From Acaudatibacter sp035532115 (GTDB lineage Bacteria; Pseudomonadota; Alphaproteobacteria; Caulobacterales; Caulobacteraceae): DNA of 64,000 nt. Of the stretch, positions 15,082-22,582 are shown one piece after another; position 1 is the stretch's first letter, and each line of letters begins with the position of its first letter. Made by a program: the position numbers and the translations under genes. The DNA lies in the NCBI GenBank assembly GCA_035532115.1, contig DATKRO010000099.1, forward strand, positions 1 to 64,000, read 5' to 3'. The notes beneath the pieces were generated by a model. It saw only the letters and a program-made list of their open reading frames with translations, had not been told where the DNA came from and ran no database searches.

Positions 15082-16478
15082 GGCCCGAACCGCGCGTCGA
15101 GCCACCCGGGCAGCGAGGCGGCGAGGCCGGCGAGCGGGCCCGAGGAGAGCAGCAGCACGACCTCGTCGCCGCGCAGGCTGGCGGCCAGATCGCCGATGAC
15201 GTCCTCGGCGCCGGCGGCCGGGCTCGCCGGCACCCCGGCGGCGCGGATGCGCTGCACGATCTGGTCCTGGCCAAGACGCCGCCGGCTCTCTGCGCCGCGC
15301 TCGGGCGGCGGCAGGACCAGCACGCGGGCGGCGCCTTCGAAGACGCGGTCGTACCAGGCGAGCGCCTCCGGGCTCGTCCAGCTGAAGGTGTGCGGCTCGA
15401 AGATCACCAGCATGGGGCGGCGGGGGAAGTGCAGCGCGATCGCCTCGATGGCCGAGCGCGCCTTCTCGTAGGACGAGCCGAAACCCTCGTAGGCGGGCAC
15501 CGACGAGGCGCGGGTCTTCTTGTCGAGCCGCCGCTCGACGCCGCGAAAGCGCCGCACCCCGGCCGCCAGCTGATCCGGGCGCAGGGCGCCCCACTCGATC
15601 GCCAGCGCCGCCGCGCCGACGATGTTCTCGATGTTGTGCCGGCCGAGCAGCTCGGTGCGCATCGGCCAGGCGCCGCCCGTGGGCGTGCGCAGCGAAAAGC
15701 TCGTGATCTCGCCGACCTCGATGTCGCTCGCGCCGTAGCCGGGGCCGTCGTCGAGCCCGTACCAGACCACGTCTCGGCCCCGCGTCAGCCGGCTCAGGGG
15801 CTCGTAGCCGCGCGCGCAGACGAGGAGGCCGTCGCGCGGCAGCCGATCGATCAGCTCGGCGAATGGCGCTTCGTAGGCCTGCGGCGTCGGGAAGGCGTTG
15901 AAGTGGTCGTGGACCAGCGAGGTGATCACCAGGGCGCGCGCGTGATAGAGCAGGAACTTCGAGCGCCGGTCCTGCGCGCTCACGATGTATTCATCGCCTT
16001 CCAGGATGAACCGCGCATCGGCGCCGGCGTGGCCGGTGGTCGGCAGGTCCAGCGGCACGGCGCCGACGAAATAGCCGGGATCGAGACCGGCCTCGCGCAG
16101 CAGGACGGCGATCAGCGCCGTCAGGGTCGACTTGCCGAAGCTGCCGGCGACGACGCAGGTGGAGCGTCCCGCCGAATATCGGCCGAGGTATTCGGCGAAT
16201 CCCAGGCGCGGCACGCCGCGGCGGACCAGCTCGACGAGCTCGGGATTGTCGGCGAGGTCGAGGGCGGCGCTGGAGCCAACGACGGCGAGGTCGAGGCCGG
16301 CGGGCACGTGGGCCGCGTCGAAGCCGCGGTGGAACGGCACGCCGAGGCGCTCGAGATAGGTGCTGACCGGCGGATAGACGGCCCCATCCGAGCCGCAGAC
16401 CTCGTGGCCCTCGGACGCCATCAGGCTGGCGAGGGCGCTCATGCCGGCGCCGGCGATGCCGAGGAAATAGACCTTCAT
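15072..16478 (-). CDS. Mpl-like Mur ligase family protein
   Basis: This 468-residue Mur ligase superfamily protein most resembles Mpl, which joins recycled murein tripeptide to UDP-MurNAc using ATP. The N-terminal Rossmann part is FLGIAGAGMSALA. The P-loop is GSFGKST (112–118), the metal-site acidic block is LEGDEY (159–164), and SLVHDHFNAF and GRHNIENIVGAAA match the central domain. FRGVERRLDKK and AYEGFGSSYEKA start the third domain. In ordinary Mpl the last motif is a DDFAHHP type; here the two histidines are serines, and EPHTFSWTSP replaces the usual EPRSNT-like block. The ATP machinery looks intact, so it is probably active with an altered acceptor. It may not be the true Mpl. Confidence 0.75.
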   Translation of the reverse strand: MKVYFLGIAGAGMSALASLMASEGHEVCGSDGAVYPPVSTYLERLGVPFHRGFDAAHVPAGLDLAVVGSSAALDLADNPELVELVRRGVPRLGFAEYLGRYSAGRSTCVVAGSFGKSTLTALIAVLLREAGLDPGYFVGAVPLDLPTTGHAGADARFILEGDEYIVSAQDRRSKFLLYHARALVITSLVHDHFNAFPTPQAYEAPFAELIDRLPRDGLLVCARGYEPLSRLTRGRDVVWYGLDDGPGYGASDIEVGEITSFSLRTPTGGAWPMRTELLGRHNIENIVGAAALAIEWGALRPDQLAAGVRRFRGVERRLDKKTRASSVPAYEGFGSSYEKARSAIEAIALHFPRRPMLVIFEPHTFSWTSPEALAWYDRVFEGAARVLVLPPPERGAESRRRLGQDQIVQRIRAAGVPASPAAGAEDVIGDLAASLRGDEVVLLLSSGPLAGLAASLPGWLDARFGPHG

Positions 16479-16599
16479 GGCCAGCCGTTCTGGCCTGCGT
16501 CGGCCCCGAACGGAAGGCCCGCGCCTTCGGTCCCGGCGCCGCCCGCGGCGATCGCGAGGTTGCCTTCGCGCCGCAACCTGGGCAAACCAGGATCATTGA

Positions 16600-16620
16600 C
16601 TTCAAACGCTCATTTGAAAG
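16600..16620. promoter_or_regulatory. 21-base perfect palindrome upstream of moxR-like gene, candidate operator
   Basis: CTTCAAA (16600–16606), a 7-base spacer, then TTGAAAG (16614–16620) form perfect 7-base arms that end 10 bases before the chosen start of the MoxR gene. The CAAA...TTTG core recalls sites of TetR-family fatty-acid regulators such as PsrA, which is notable with an ACP and a ketosynthase downstream. A TTGACT box overlaps its left edge (16596–16601). Confidence 0.5.
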
Positions 16621-16630
16621 CCCAAGACCT

Positions 16631-17602
16631 TTGACCGTTCCGCTGACCAAGAGCCGCCTCGCCACATCGCCGCTTTCCTCCGTCGAAGCCATCATCGCCG
16701 GCCTCGCCGGGGTGGGCTACATCGCCTCGCGCCGCATCGCCACCGCCCTCTTCATGGCCGAACACCTGCAAAAGCCGGTGCTCGTCGAAGGCGTCGCCGG
16801 CGTCGGCAAGACCGAGCTGGCGCTCGCGACCGCCGCCCTGCTCGACCTGCCGCTGATCCGGCTGCAGTGCTACGAGGGACTGGACGAGTCCAAGGCTCTC
16901 TACGAGTGGAAGTACGGCAAGCAGCTGCTCTACACCCAGATCCTGAAGGACCGGATGGGCGAGAGCCTCGCCGGCGCCACGACCATGGAGGCGGCCATGG
17001 ACCGGTTGCACGGCATGGGCGACCTCTTCTTCTCCGAACCGTTCCTGGAGCCGCGGCCGCTGCTGAAGGCCCTGCGCCAGGAGGGCGGCGCGGTGCTGCT
17101 CATCGACGAGGTCGACAAGAGCGACGAGGCCTTCGAGGCCTTCCTGCTGGAGGTGCTTTCGGCCTTCCAGGTCTCGGTGCCGGAGATCGGAGTGATCAAG
17201 GCGCGGATTCCGCCGCTGGTCTTCCTCACCTCCAACAACGTGCGCGACCTCGGCGACGCCCTGAAGCGCCGCTGCCTGCACCTGCACATCCCGCTGCCGG
17301 ACGCGCACCTGGAGGAGAAGATCGTCGCCAGCCGGGTGCCGGACGTCGAGGCGCGGCTGCGGCGCGAGCTGGTGGCCTTCGTCCAGAGCCTGAGGGGCCT
17401 GGAGCTGCGCAAGGTCCCCTCCATCTCCGAGACGGTGGACTGGGCCCGGGCCCTGGTGCTACTGGGCGCCGACGCGCTCGGCCCCGATCTGGTGCGCGAG
17501 ACGCTGAACGTGCTGCTGAAGTTCGAGCAGGACATCGTCGCCGTCGAGTCCAGGCTTTCCGAACATCTCGCCAGAGCCGTCGAGGCGGTTGGAGGCGCTT
17601 GA
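16631..17602 (+). CDS. MoxR-family AAA+ ATPase
   Basis: This chaperone-like AAA+ ATPase of the MoxR group typically works with a VWA-domain partner to insert metals or mature enzyme complexes. Walker A is GVAGVGKT (54–61), Walker B is LLIDE (156–160), and sensor 1 lies in FLTSNN. A QCYEGLDESKALYEW block after strand 2 is characteristic of the CoxD/NorQ-like members. The frame has no ATG near its beginning; TTG at 16631 is the best available start and gives 323 residues. The next gene, 19 bases downstream, is the CoxE-like VWA partner, so the two surely work together. A palindrome ends 10 bases before the start. No carbon monoxide dehydrogenase or nitric oxide reductase genes are in the window. 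Confidence 0.88.
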   Translation: MTVPLTKSRLATSPLSSVEAIIAGLAGVGYIASRRIATALFMAEHLQKPVLVEGVAGVGKTELALATAALLDLPLIRLQCYEGLDESKALYEWKYGKQLLYTQILKDRMGESLAGATTMEAAMDRLHGMGDLFFSEPFLEPRPLLKALRQEGGAVLLIDEVDKSDEAFEAFLLEVLSAFQVSVPEIGVIKARIPPLVFLTSNNVRDLGDALKRRCLHLHIPLPDAHLEEKIVASRVPDVEARLRRELVAFVQSLRGLELRKVPSISETVDWARALVLLGADALGPDLVRETLNVLLKFEQDIVAVESRLSEHLARAVEAVGGA

Positions 17603-17621
17603 GGCGGAAGGCGCGCGTCAC

Positions 17622-18965
17622 ATGAACGCCATGCAGCACACCATGGAGGAGTTCATCAAGGCGCTGCGCGCCTCCGAGGTGCGGGTGTCGCCGGCCGAGG
17701 CCATCGATGCGCACCGGGCGCTGATCGAGGTGGGCTTCGCCGATCGGGCGCTGCTGAAAGACGCCCTTTGCGTCACCCTGGCCAAGAGCGGCGACGAGGT
17801 CGACCGCTTCGAGGACTGCTTCGACGCCTTCTTCACCCGCGATGAGTTCCGCGCAAGCTCCCCGCCTCGCGCCGCCGCCGCGCCGGCCGGCGTCGGCGAC
17901 CTGCCGCTGGCCCAGATGCTGCTGGAGAACGACCAGGTGAGCCTCGCCCGCATGATGGAGGCCTCGGCGGCGCGGGCGCGGGCCAGCGACGTCAAGCTCG
18001 CCACCCAGCGCAGCCCTCTGGCGCGGCGCATCCTCGACGACATGGGCCTGCGCGAACTGGAAGAGCTGATCCAGGCGCTGCGCGAGCAGGGCCTGGCCCG
18101 CGACGCCGGCCTCGCCGAGCGGCTGGCGGAGCGGCGCGAGGCGCTGTTCGAAGAGGCGAACCGCTTCGTCGATCGCCAGCTGGCGCTCTATGGCTCGGAG
18201 ACCGGCCGGCGCATGCGCGAGAAGCTGCTCGCCGAGCAGAAGCTGACCTCCATCGAGCCGGAGGATCTTCGCGCCATGGAGGCGCTGGTGCGGCGCATGG
18301 CCAGGCGCCTGGCTACCAAGTACGCGCGCAAGCGCCACCGCGCCCACGTCGGCAAGCTCGACGTGCGCAGGACCATCCGGCGCAGCATGGGCTATGGCGG
18401 CGTCCCGTTCGACATCGTCTGGAAGAACGAGACCATCGAGAAGCCCAAGATCGTCGCCATCTGCGACGTGTCGCGCTCGGTGGCGGCGGCGGCGCAGTTC
18501 CTGCTGCTGTTCCTCTACAGCCTCAACGAGGTGATCGACCGGCTCGACGCCTTCGCCTTCTCCGACCGGCTGGTCCCGGTGGGCGATATCCTGGACGACG
18601 AGCAGCTGGATGCGGCTGTCGCGCTCATCCTGAAGCGCATCGGCTTTCGGCCCACCGACTACGGCCGCGCCCTGGCCGATTTCGCCGAGCACCAGCGCGA
18701 CAAGCTCGACCGTCACACCACGGTGATCATCCTGGGCGACGGGCGCTCCAACTACGTCAACCCGCGCCTCGACATCATGAAGGAGATCGCCGACCGCGCG
18801 CGCGCGGTGATCTGGCTCAACCCGGAGCCGCAGACCTACTGGGGCCAGGGCGACTCGCGCATGAACGACTACAGGCGGTTCTGCCACGTGGCCAAGGTGT
18901 GCAATACGCTGAACCAGCTCGAGCGCATCGTCGAGGACGTGCTGCGCACCTACGCCCCGCGGTGA
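17622..18965 (+). CDS. CoxE-like VWA domain protein
   Basis: This 447-residue VWA (von Willebrand A) protein of the CoxE/DUF444 kind is the usual partner of MoxR ATPases. The N-terminal about 200 residues are helical and charged. The VWA domain begins near residue 270 with AICDVSRSV, whose Asp282-x-Ser-x-Ser is the metal-ion-dependent adhesion site. The later RPTDYGRAL supplies the expected Thr. No signal peptide or membrane helix is visible. ATG 17622 is chosen over an in-frame upstream TTG. It follows the MoxR gene by 19 bases and precedes the acyl carrier protein gene by 97 bases on the same strand. The client enzyme of this chaperone pair is unknown. Confidence 0.86.
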   Translation: MNAMQHTMEEFIKALRASEVRVSPAEAIDAHRALIEVGFADRALLKDALCVTLAKSGDEVDRFEDCFDAFFTRDEFRASSPPRAAAAPAGVGDLPLAQMLLENDQVSLARMMEASAARARASDVKLATQRSPLARRILDDMGLRELEELIQALREQGLARDAGLAERLAERREALFEEANRFVDRQLALYGSETGRRMREKLLAEQKLTSIEPEDLRAMEALVRRMARRLATKYARKRHRAHVGKLDVRRTIRRSMGYGGVPFDIVWKNETIEKPKIVAICDVSRSVAAAAQFLLLFLYSLNEVIDRLDAFAFSDRLVPVGDILDDEQLDAAVALILKRIGFRPTDYGRALADFAEHQRDKLDRHTTVIILGDGRSNYVNPRLDIMKEIADRARAVIWLNPEPQTYWGQGDSRMNDYRRFCHVAKVCNTLNQLERIVEDVLRTYAPR

Positions 18966-19062
18966 AGTCGGCGTCAAACGAAGGGGTGGCCCTCGACCGC
19001 AGGGCTGCTATTGCCTTTGCGGATGAGTTGGCGGCGCGTCGGGGCCGCCGGTGGAGAACGCG

Positions 19063-19308
19063 ATGGCGGGGCACGAGGACGAGCTGATCGAGATCATCGC
19101 CGAGGAATCGCTGATCGACCGGGCCAAGCTCGATCCCGCCGCCAAGCTGGAGGACATCGGCCTCGATTCGGTGGACCTCGTCAGCGTCATCTTCGCCATC
19201 GAGGAGAAATACGGCGTCGAGATCGCCGAGGACGCCTTCAGCCGCGAGGACACCCTGGCCAAGGTGCTGGCGAAGATCGAGGCCCTGATCGACGCCAAGG
19301 GAGCCTGA
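19063..19308 (+). CDS. Acyl carrier protein
   Basis: This 81-residue acidic carrier protein holds acyl chains on a phosphopantetheine arm. The attachment site is Ser36 in GLDSVDLV, followed by IEEKYGVEIAED, typical of helix III. It is not the main AcpP, whose motif is usually GADSLD and which sits with fabF/fabD. ATG 19063 has GGAG seven bases upstream, and an upstream in-frame GTG at 19051 is less likely. The ketosynthase gene follows after only two bases, so carrier and synthase are made as a pair. This is a dedicated, probably specialised, acyl-transfer system rather than primary fatty-acid synthesis. Confidence 0.9.
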   Translation: MAGHEDELIEIIAEESLIDRAKLDPAAKLEDIGLDSVDLVSVIFAIEEKYGVEIAEDAFSREDTLAKVLAKIEALIDAKGA

Positions 19309-19310
19309 GC

Positions 19311-20537
19311 TTGGCCGAGACCATCGTGGTGACGGGGCTGGGCGCGGTCTCGGCGCTCGGCCTCGGCGCCGCGGAGAACTGGCGCGCCGCGCGCGCCGGC
19401 GAGGGCGGCATCGCGCCGCACCTGTTCGAGCCCGGTCCGCACGGTCCGGCGCCGGTCACCACCCCGGCCGCCCTGGTGAAGGGCGACGCGGTGGCCGCCC
19501 TGGAGACCGCGCTGGGGCGGCGCATCGGCGGCTCCCTCGATCCCTTCGCCATCTATGCGCTGCTGGCCGCGCACGAGGCGCTGGCCCAGGCCGGGCTCCT
19601 CGGCGCGCCGCTGGGGTCCAGGGCCGCGGTGGTGATGGGCAACGGCATCGGCGGCCTGCAGACCCTCGAGAAGGCCTACGAGCGCTTCTTCGGGCTGAAG
19701 GCGACCAAGGTGCATCCGCTGACGGTGCCCAGGGTGATGGTGAGCGCGCCGGTGAGCGCCATCGCCATGGAGTTCGGCGCCACCGGCCCGGTCTTCGCCA
19801 CCTCCAGCGCCTGCGCCTCCTCCGGCCACGCCGTCGCCCAGGGCGCGGCCCTGATCGCCGCGGGTCTGGCGGACATCGCCGTGGTGGGCGGCAGCGAGGC
19901 GATGGCGAGCCCGGCCGGGATGCGTTCGTGGGAAGGGCTTCAGGCGATGAGCCCGACCACCTGCCGCCCGTTCTCGTCCGGCCGCGACGGCATGATCATC
20001 GGCGAGGGCGGCGCGGCGCTGGTGCTGGAGCGCCAGAGCAGCGCCCGCGCCCGCGGCGCGCCGGCGCTGGCGACCTGGGCCGGGGCTGGGCTCTCCTCCG
20101 ACGCCTTCCACTGGACCCAACCCAGCCTCGAAGGCACCATGGCGGCGATGCGCCAGGCCTGCGAGCCGGCCGGGCTGCTCGAGGCGCGCGAAGTGCTGAT
20201 CTCCAGCCACGGCACCGGCACGCCGCTGAACGACAAGAACGAGGCGGCGGCGCTGCGCGGCCTCTTCGGCGCGCGCGCCGACGCCCATCCGGTGATCGCC
20301 ACCAAGAGCGCGCACGGCCACGTGATCGGCGGCTCGGCGGCGCTGCAGGCGGTGATCGCCCTGATGGCGCTGGCCGCCGGCGAGGCCCCGCCGATCCTCA
20401 ACTATCTCGGCGCCGATCCCGAGTGCGACCTCGATCTGGTGCTGGGCCAGGCCCGCCCGATCGGCGCCACGTCCCTCCTCGTCAACGCCTTCGCCTTCGG
20501 CGGCCTCAACGTCAGCCTGGCGTTCGTCAAAGCCTAG
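19311..20537 (+). CDS. Beta-ketoacyl-ACP synthase (FabF-like)
   Basis: This condensing enzyme of the KAS I/II family probably extends an acyl chain on the ACP encoded just before it. The catalytic residues are present: Cys168 in SSACASSGH, His300 in SSHGTGTPLND, Lys332 and His335 in TKSAHGHVIGGS, and the C-terminal NAFAFGGLN glycine loop. It has 408 residues. The start is TTG 19311, two bases after the ACP stop, with GGGAG upstream; no ATG fits. The enzyme is complete, so it is not a chain-length factor. No ketoreductase, dehydratase or acyltransferase lies nearby, so those would have to come from the primary pathway. It converges on the SDR gene. Confidence 0.9.
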   Translation: MAETIVVTGLGAVSALGLGAAENWRAARAGEGGIAPHLFEPGPHGPAPVTTPAALVKGDAVAALETALGRRIGGSLDPFAIYALLAAHEALAQAGLLGAPLGSRAAVVMGNGIGGLQTLEKAYERFFGLKATKVHPLTVPRVMVSAPVSAIAMEFGATGPVFATSSACASSGHAVAQGAALIAAGLADIAVVGGSEAMASPAGMRSWEGLQAMSPTTCRPFSSGRDGMIIGEGGAALVLERQSSARARGAPALATWAGAGLSSDAFHWTQPSLEGTMAAMRQACEPAGLLEAREVLISSHGTGTPLNDKNEAAALRGLFGARADAHPVIATKSAHGHVIGGSAALQAVIALMALAAGEAPPILNYLGADPECDLDLVLGQARPIGATSLLVNAFAFGGLNVSLAFVKA

Positions 20538-20651
20538 TCGCCCGCTTCACCCGGATCGAAGCGGCATTGATGCCCGCGTCTGACATGGCGAAGCGCCATC
20601 GCTGCAGATGGGTTGAAGCGGCCGACCAGCGGGGGGCAGGGACCGCGGGCG

Positions 20652-21548
20652 TCAGCCCTCGGCGAGCTCCAGTCTTTCGAGATCGGCGATCAGGCCCGGC
20701 CCGGTCGGCGTCCAGCCCAGCCGCCTCCGCGTCTGCTCGCTCGAGGCGGGCAGGTCGTGTCCAGCGAAGGCTGCGAGCCAGCCGAAGAAGGCCTGCGCCT
20801 CTTCCGGGGGGATGGACTTGACCGGCAGGCCCAGGCGTCGGCCCAGCGCCTGTGCAATGTCGCGCATCGGCACGCCCTCTTCGGCGACGGCATGGTACCT
20901 GGCATTCGGCTCGGCTCGTTCGAGCGCCAGCCTGTAGAGGCGCGCCACGTCCAGAACGTAGGCCGCCGGCCAGCGATTGAGCCCGTCGCCGAGGTAGGCG
21001 CACGCGCCCCGATCGCGGAAGATTTCGATCGCCGGCGTGATGAGCCCCTGCCTGGCCGCGTCATGGACCTGCGGCAGCCGCACCACCGACACATTGACGC
21101 CGGCGGCGGCGGCGACGGCGGCGGCCTCTTCCGAGGCGGCCCGCGGAACCAGGTCCGAACCGATGGCCGCAGCGTCTTCCCTGGCCGGCTGACCGGGCGC
21201 GGCATGGGCCATCCCGGTTCCGGAGGTCACGATCAGCGGCCGGTCCGAGCCGGCGAGCACCGCGCCGAGCGACTGGATCACGCGGCGATCATCCTCGCAA
21301 TTCGATTGGTATTGCGAGAAGTCGTGGTTGAAGGCCAGGTGGACGACGCCATCGACTCGGGCAGCCCCCGCCTCCAGGCTCCCCAGATCCTCGAGCGAGC
21401 CGCGATGGACCTCGGCGCCGGCGCCGGCGAGGGCCGCGGCCTTCGCGTCGGAGCGGCAGAGGCCGAGCACCTGGTGGCCGGCCCCGATCAGTTCCTCGAC
21501 GAGGGCCGAGCCGATGAAGCCGGTCGCGCCAGTGACGAACACACGCAT
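20652..21548 (-). CDS. Atypical SDR-family NAD(P)-binding protein
   Basis: This 298-residue extended short-chain dehydrogenase-like protein begins with the nucleotide-binding loop VTGATGFIGSALVEEL. HLAFNHDFSQY and VVRLPQVHD are typical of atypical SDR members. The usual Tyr-x-x-x-Lys is missing: the matching place reads RAASEEAAA. It may therefore bind NADP without classic SDR catalysis, or use other residues, as in NmrA/atypical groups. It is divergent from an XRE/MmyB-type regulator with a 78-base shared promoter region. This is a very common arrangement in which the regulator controls the reductase. The substrate is unknown. Confidence 0.82.
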   Translation of the reverse strand: MRVFVTGATGFIGSALVEELIGAGHQVLGLCRSDAKAAALAGAGAEVHRGSLEDLGSLEAGAARVDGVVHLAFNHDFSQYQSNCEDDRRVIQSLGAVLAGSDRPLIVTSGTGMAHAAPGQPAREDAAAIGSDLVPRAASEEAAAVAAAAGVNVSVVRLPQVHDAARQGLITPAIEIFRDRGACAYLGDGLNRWPAAYVLDVARLYRLALERAEPNARYHAVAEEGVPMRDIAQALGRRLGLPVKSIPPEEAQAFFGWLAAFAGHDLPASSEQTRRRLGWTPTGPGLIADLERLELAEG

Positions 21549-21603
21549 GAAAGCAAGTCTCCAGGTTTCCTTCGAGACAGATCCCGCCGCCCGGCCTATC
21601 CTG

Positions 21604-21619
21604 TAAAGTCGTGAGTTTA
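21604..21619. promoter_or_regulatory. Imperfect palindrome between divergent SDR and regulator genes
   Basis: TAAAGTCGTGAGTTTA is symmetric at 12 of 16 positions and A/T-rich against a G+C-rich background. It ends 7 bases before the regulator's ATG, in the shared 78-base promoter region, where an autoregulatory operator would be expected. Confidence 0.4.
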
Positions 21620-21626
21620 TCGTGGT

Positions 21627-22469
21627 ATGGCGACTGACAGGATGAACGAGGGCCCAGCTGGGGCAAACCTGCTCGGGACCTATCTGCGGAGCCGGCGGAC
21701 CAGGCTCGATCCGGCCGCGCTCGGCTTTTCAGCGGAGCGCCGCCGCACGCCGGGCCTGCGCCGCGAGGAAGTGGCGCAGCGCGCCAACATCAGTCCCACC
21801 TGGTACACTTGGCTCGAGCAGGGGCGCGGCGGCGCCGCGTCGGCCGACGTGCTCGACCGGATCTCGCGCGCGCTCCTGCTGACCGACGCCGAGCGCGAGC
21901 ACCTGTTCCTCATCGGCCACGGCCGCCCGCCCGAAGCGCGCTACCGCGCCGACGAGGGCGCCACGCCGCGGCTGCAGCGCGTGCTCGACGCGCTGGACCC
22001 GAGCCCTGCGGTGATCAGGACCGCGCTATGGGATGTCGTGGCCTGGAACCGGGCGGCGTGCGTGATGCTGATGGACTATGGGTCGCTGCCGCGCGAGCAG
22101 CGCAACATGCTGCGCCTGATCTTCCTCGACCCGCGCGCCCGCGCCGCCCAGTACGACTGGGAGAGCGTGGCGCGGTTCGTGCTGGGCGCGTTCAGGGTCG
22201 ATGCGGCCCGCGCCGGCGCCGCCGCGCAAGTGGAGCCTCTGGTGGCCGAGCTGTGCCGGCTCAGTCCCGAGTTCAGGGCGATGTGGCGCGACAACGATGT
22301 CCGCGGCGCCCACGGCGAAGCCGCCAAGCACATCCGTCACCCGATCCTGGGTCAGCTGGCGTTCGAATATTCGACCTTTGCGGTGGACGGCCGCACTGAC
22401 CTCAGCATGGTGGTCTACAATCCGGCGACGGCGGAGGACGCCGAGCGGATCAGGTCGTTGCTCGTCTGA
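21627..22469 (+). CDS. XRE-family regulator with MmyB-type ligand domain
   Basis: This 280-residue transcription regulator has an N-terminal Cro/XRE helix-turn-helix: GLRREEVAQRANISPTWYTW then LEQGR, with further helices LDRISRALLLTDAEREHLF. A MmyB-like ligand-binding domain forms the rest, with DVVAWNRAACVM, RNMLRLIFLDP and HPILGQLAFEYSTFAVDG as family blocks. Such proteins usually control a neighbouring reductase gene, and the divergent SDR gene fits. In Streptomyces MmyB the domain was found to hold a fatty-acid-like ligand. The start at ATG 21627 is chosen, with ATG 21642 as an alternative. The short palindrome directly upstream may be its own operator. Confidence 0.88.
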   Translation: MATDRMNEGPAGANLLGTYLRSRRTRLDPAALGFSAERRRTPGLRREEVAQRANISPTWYTWLEQGRGGAASADVLDRISRALLLTDAEREHLFLIGHGRPPEARYRADEGATPRLQRVLDALDPSPAVIRTALWDVVAWNRAACVMLMDYGSLPREQRNMLRLIFLDPRARAAQYDWESVARFVLGAFRVDAARAGAAAQVEPLVAELCRLSPEFRAMWRDNDVRGAHGEAAKHIRHPILGQLAFEYSTFAVDGRTDLSMVVYNPATAEDAERIRSLLV

Positions 22470-22582
22470 ATCGGGGTTGAGGCGATGCGGGACCGGCGGG
22501 ACGGGCCATCTCGCTTCGCCGGCGCAAGCGTGTATGATCGCCGTTCACTGAAATGCGGCGCCGAGCGGGGGAGACCAGGGCC

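Noticed and set aside
19063..20537. ACP plus ketosynthase as a polyketide or aryl-polyene gene cluster
   Set aside because: No acyltransferase, ketoreductase, dehydratase, thioesterase or export genes accompany them. It may be a small acyl system but not a recognisable biosynthetic cluster.
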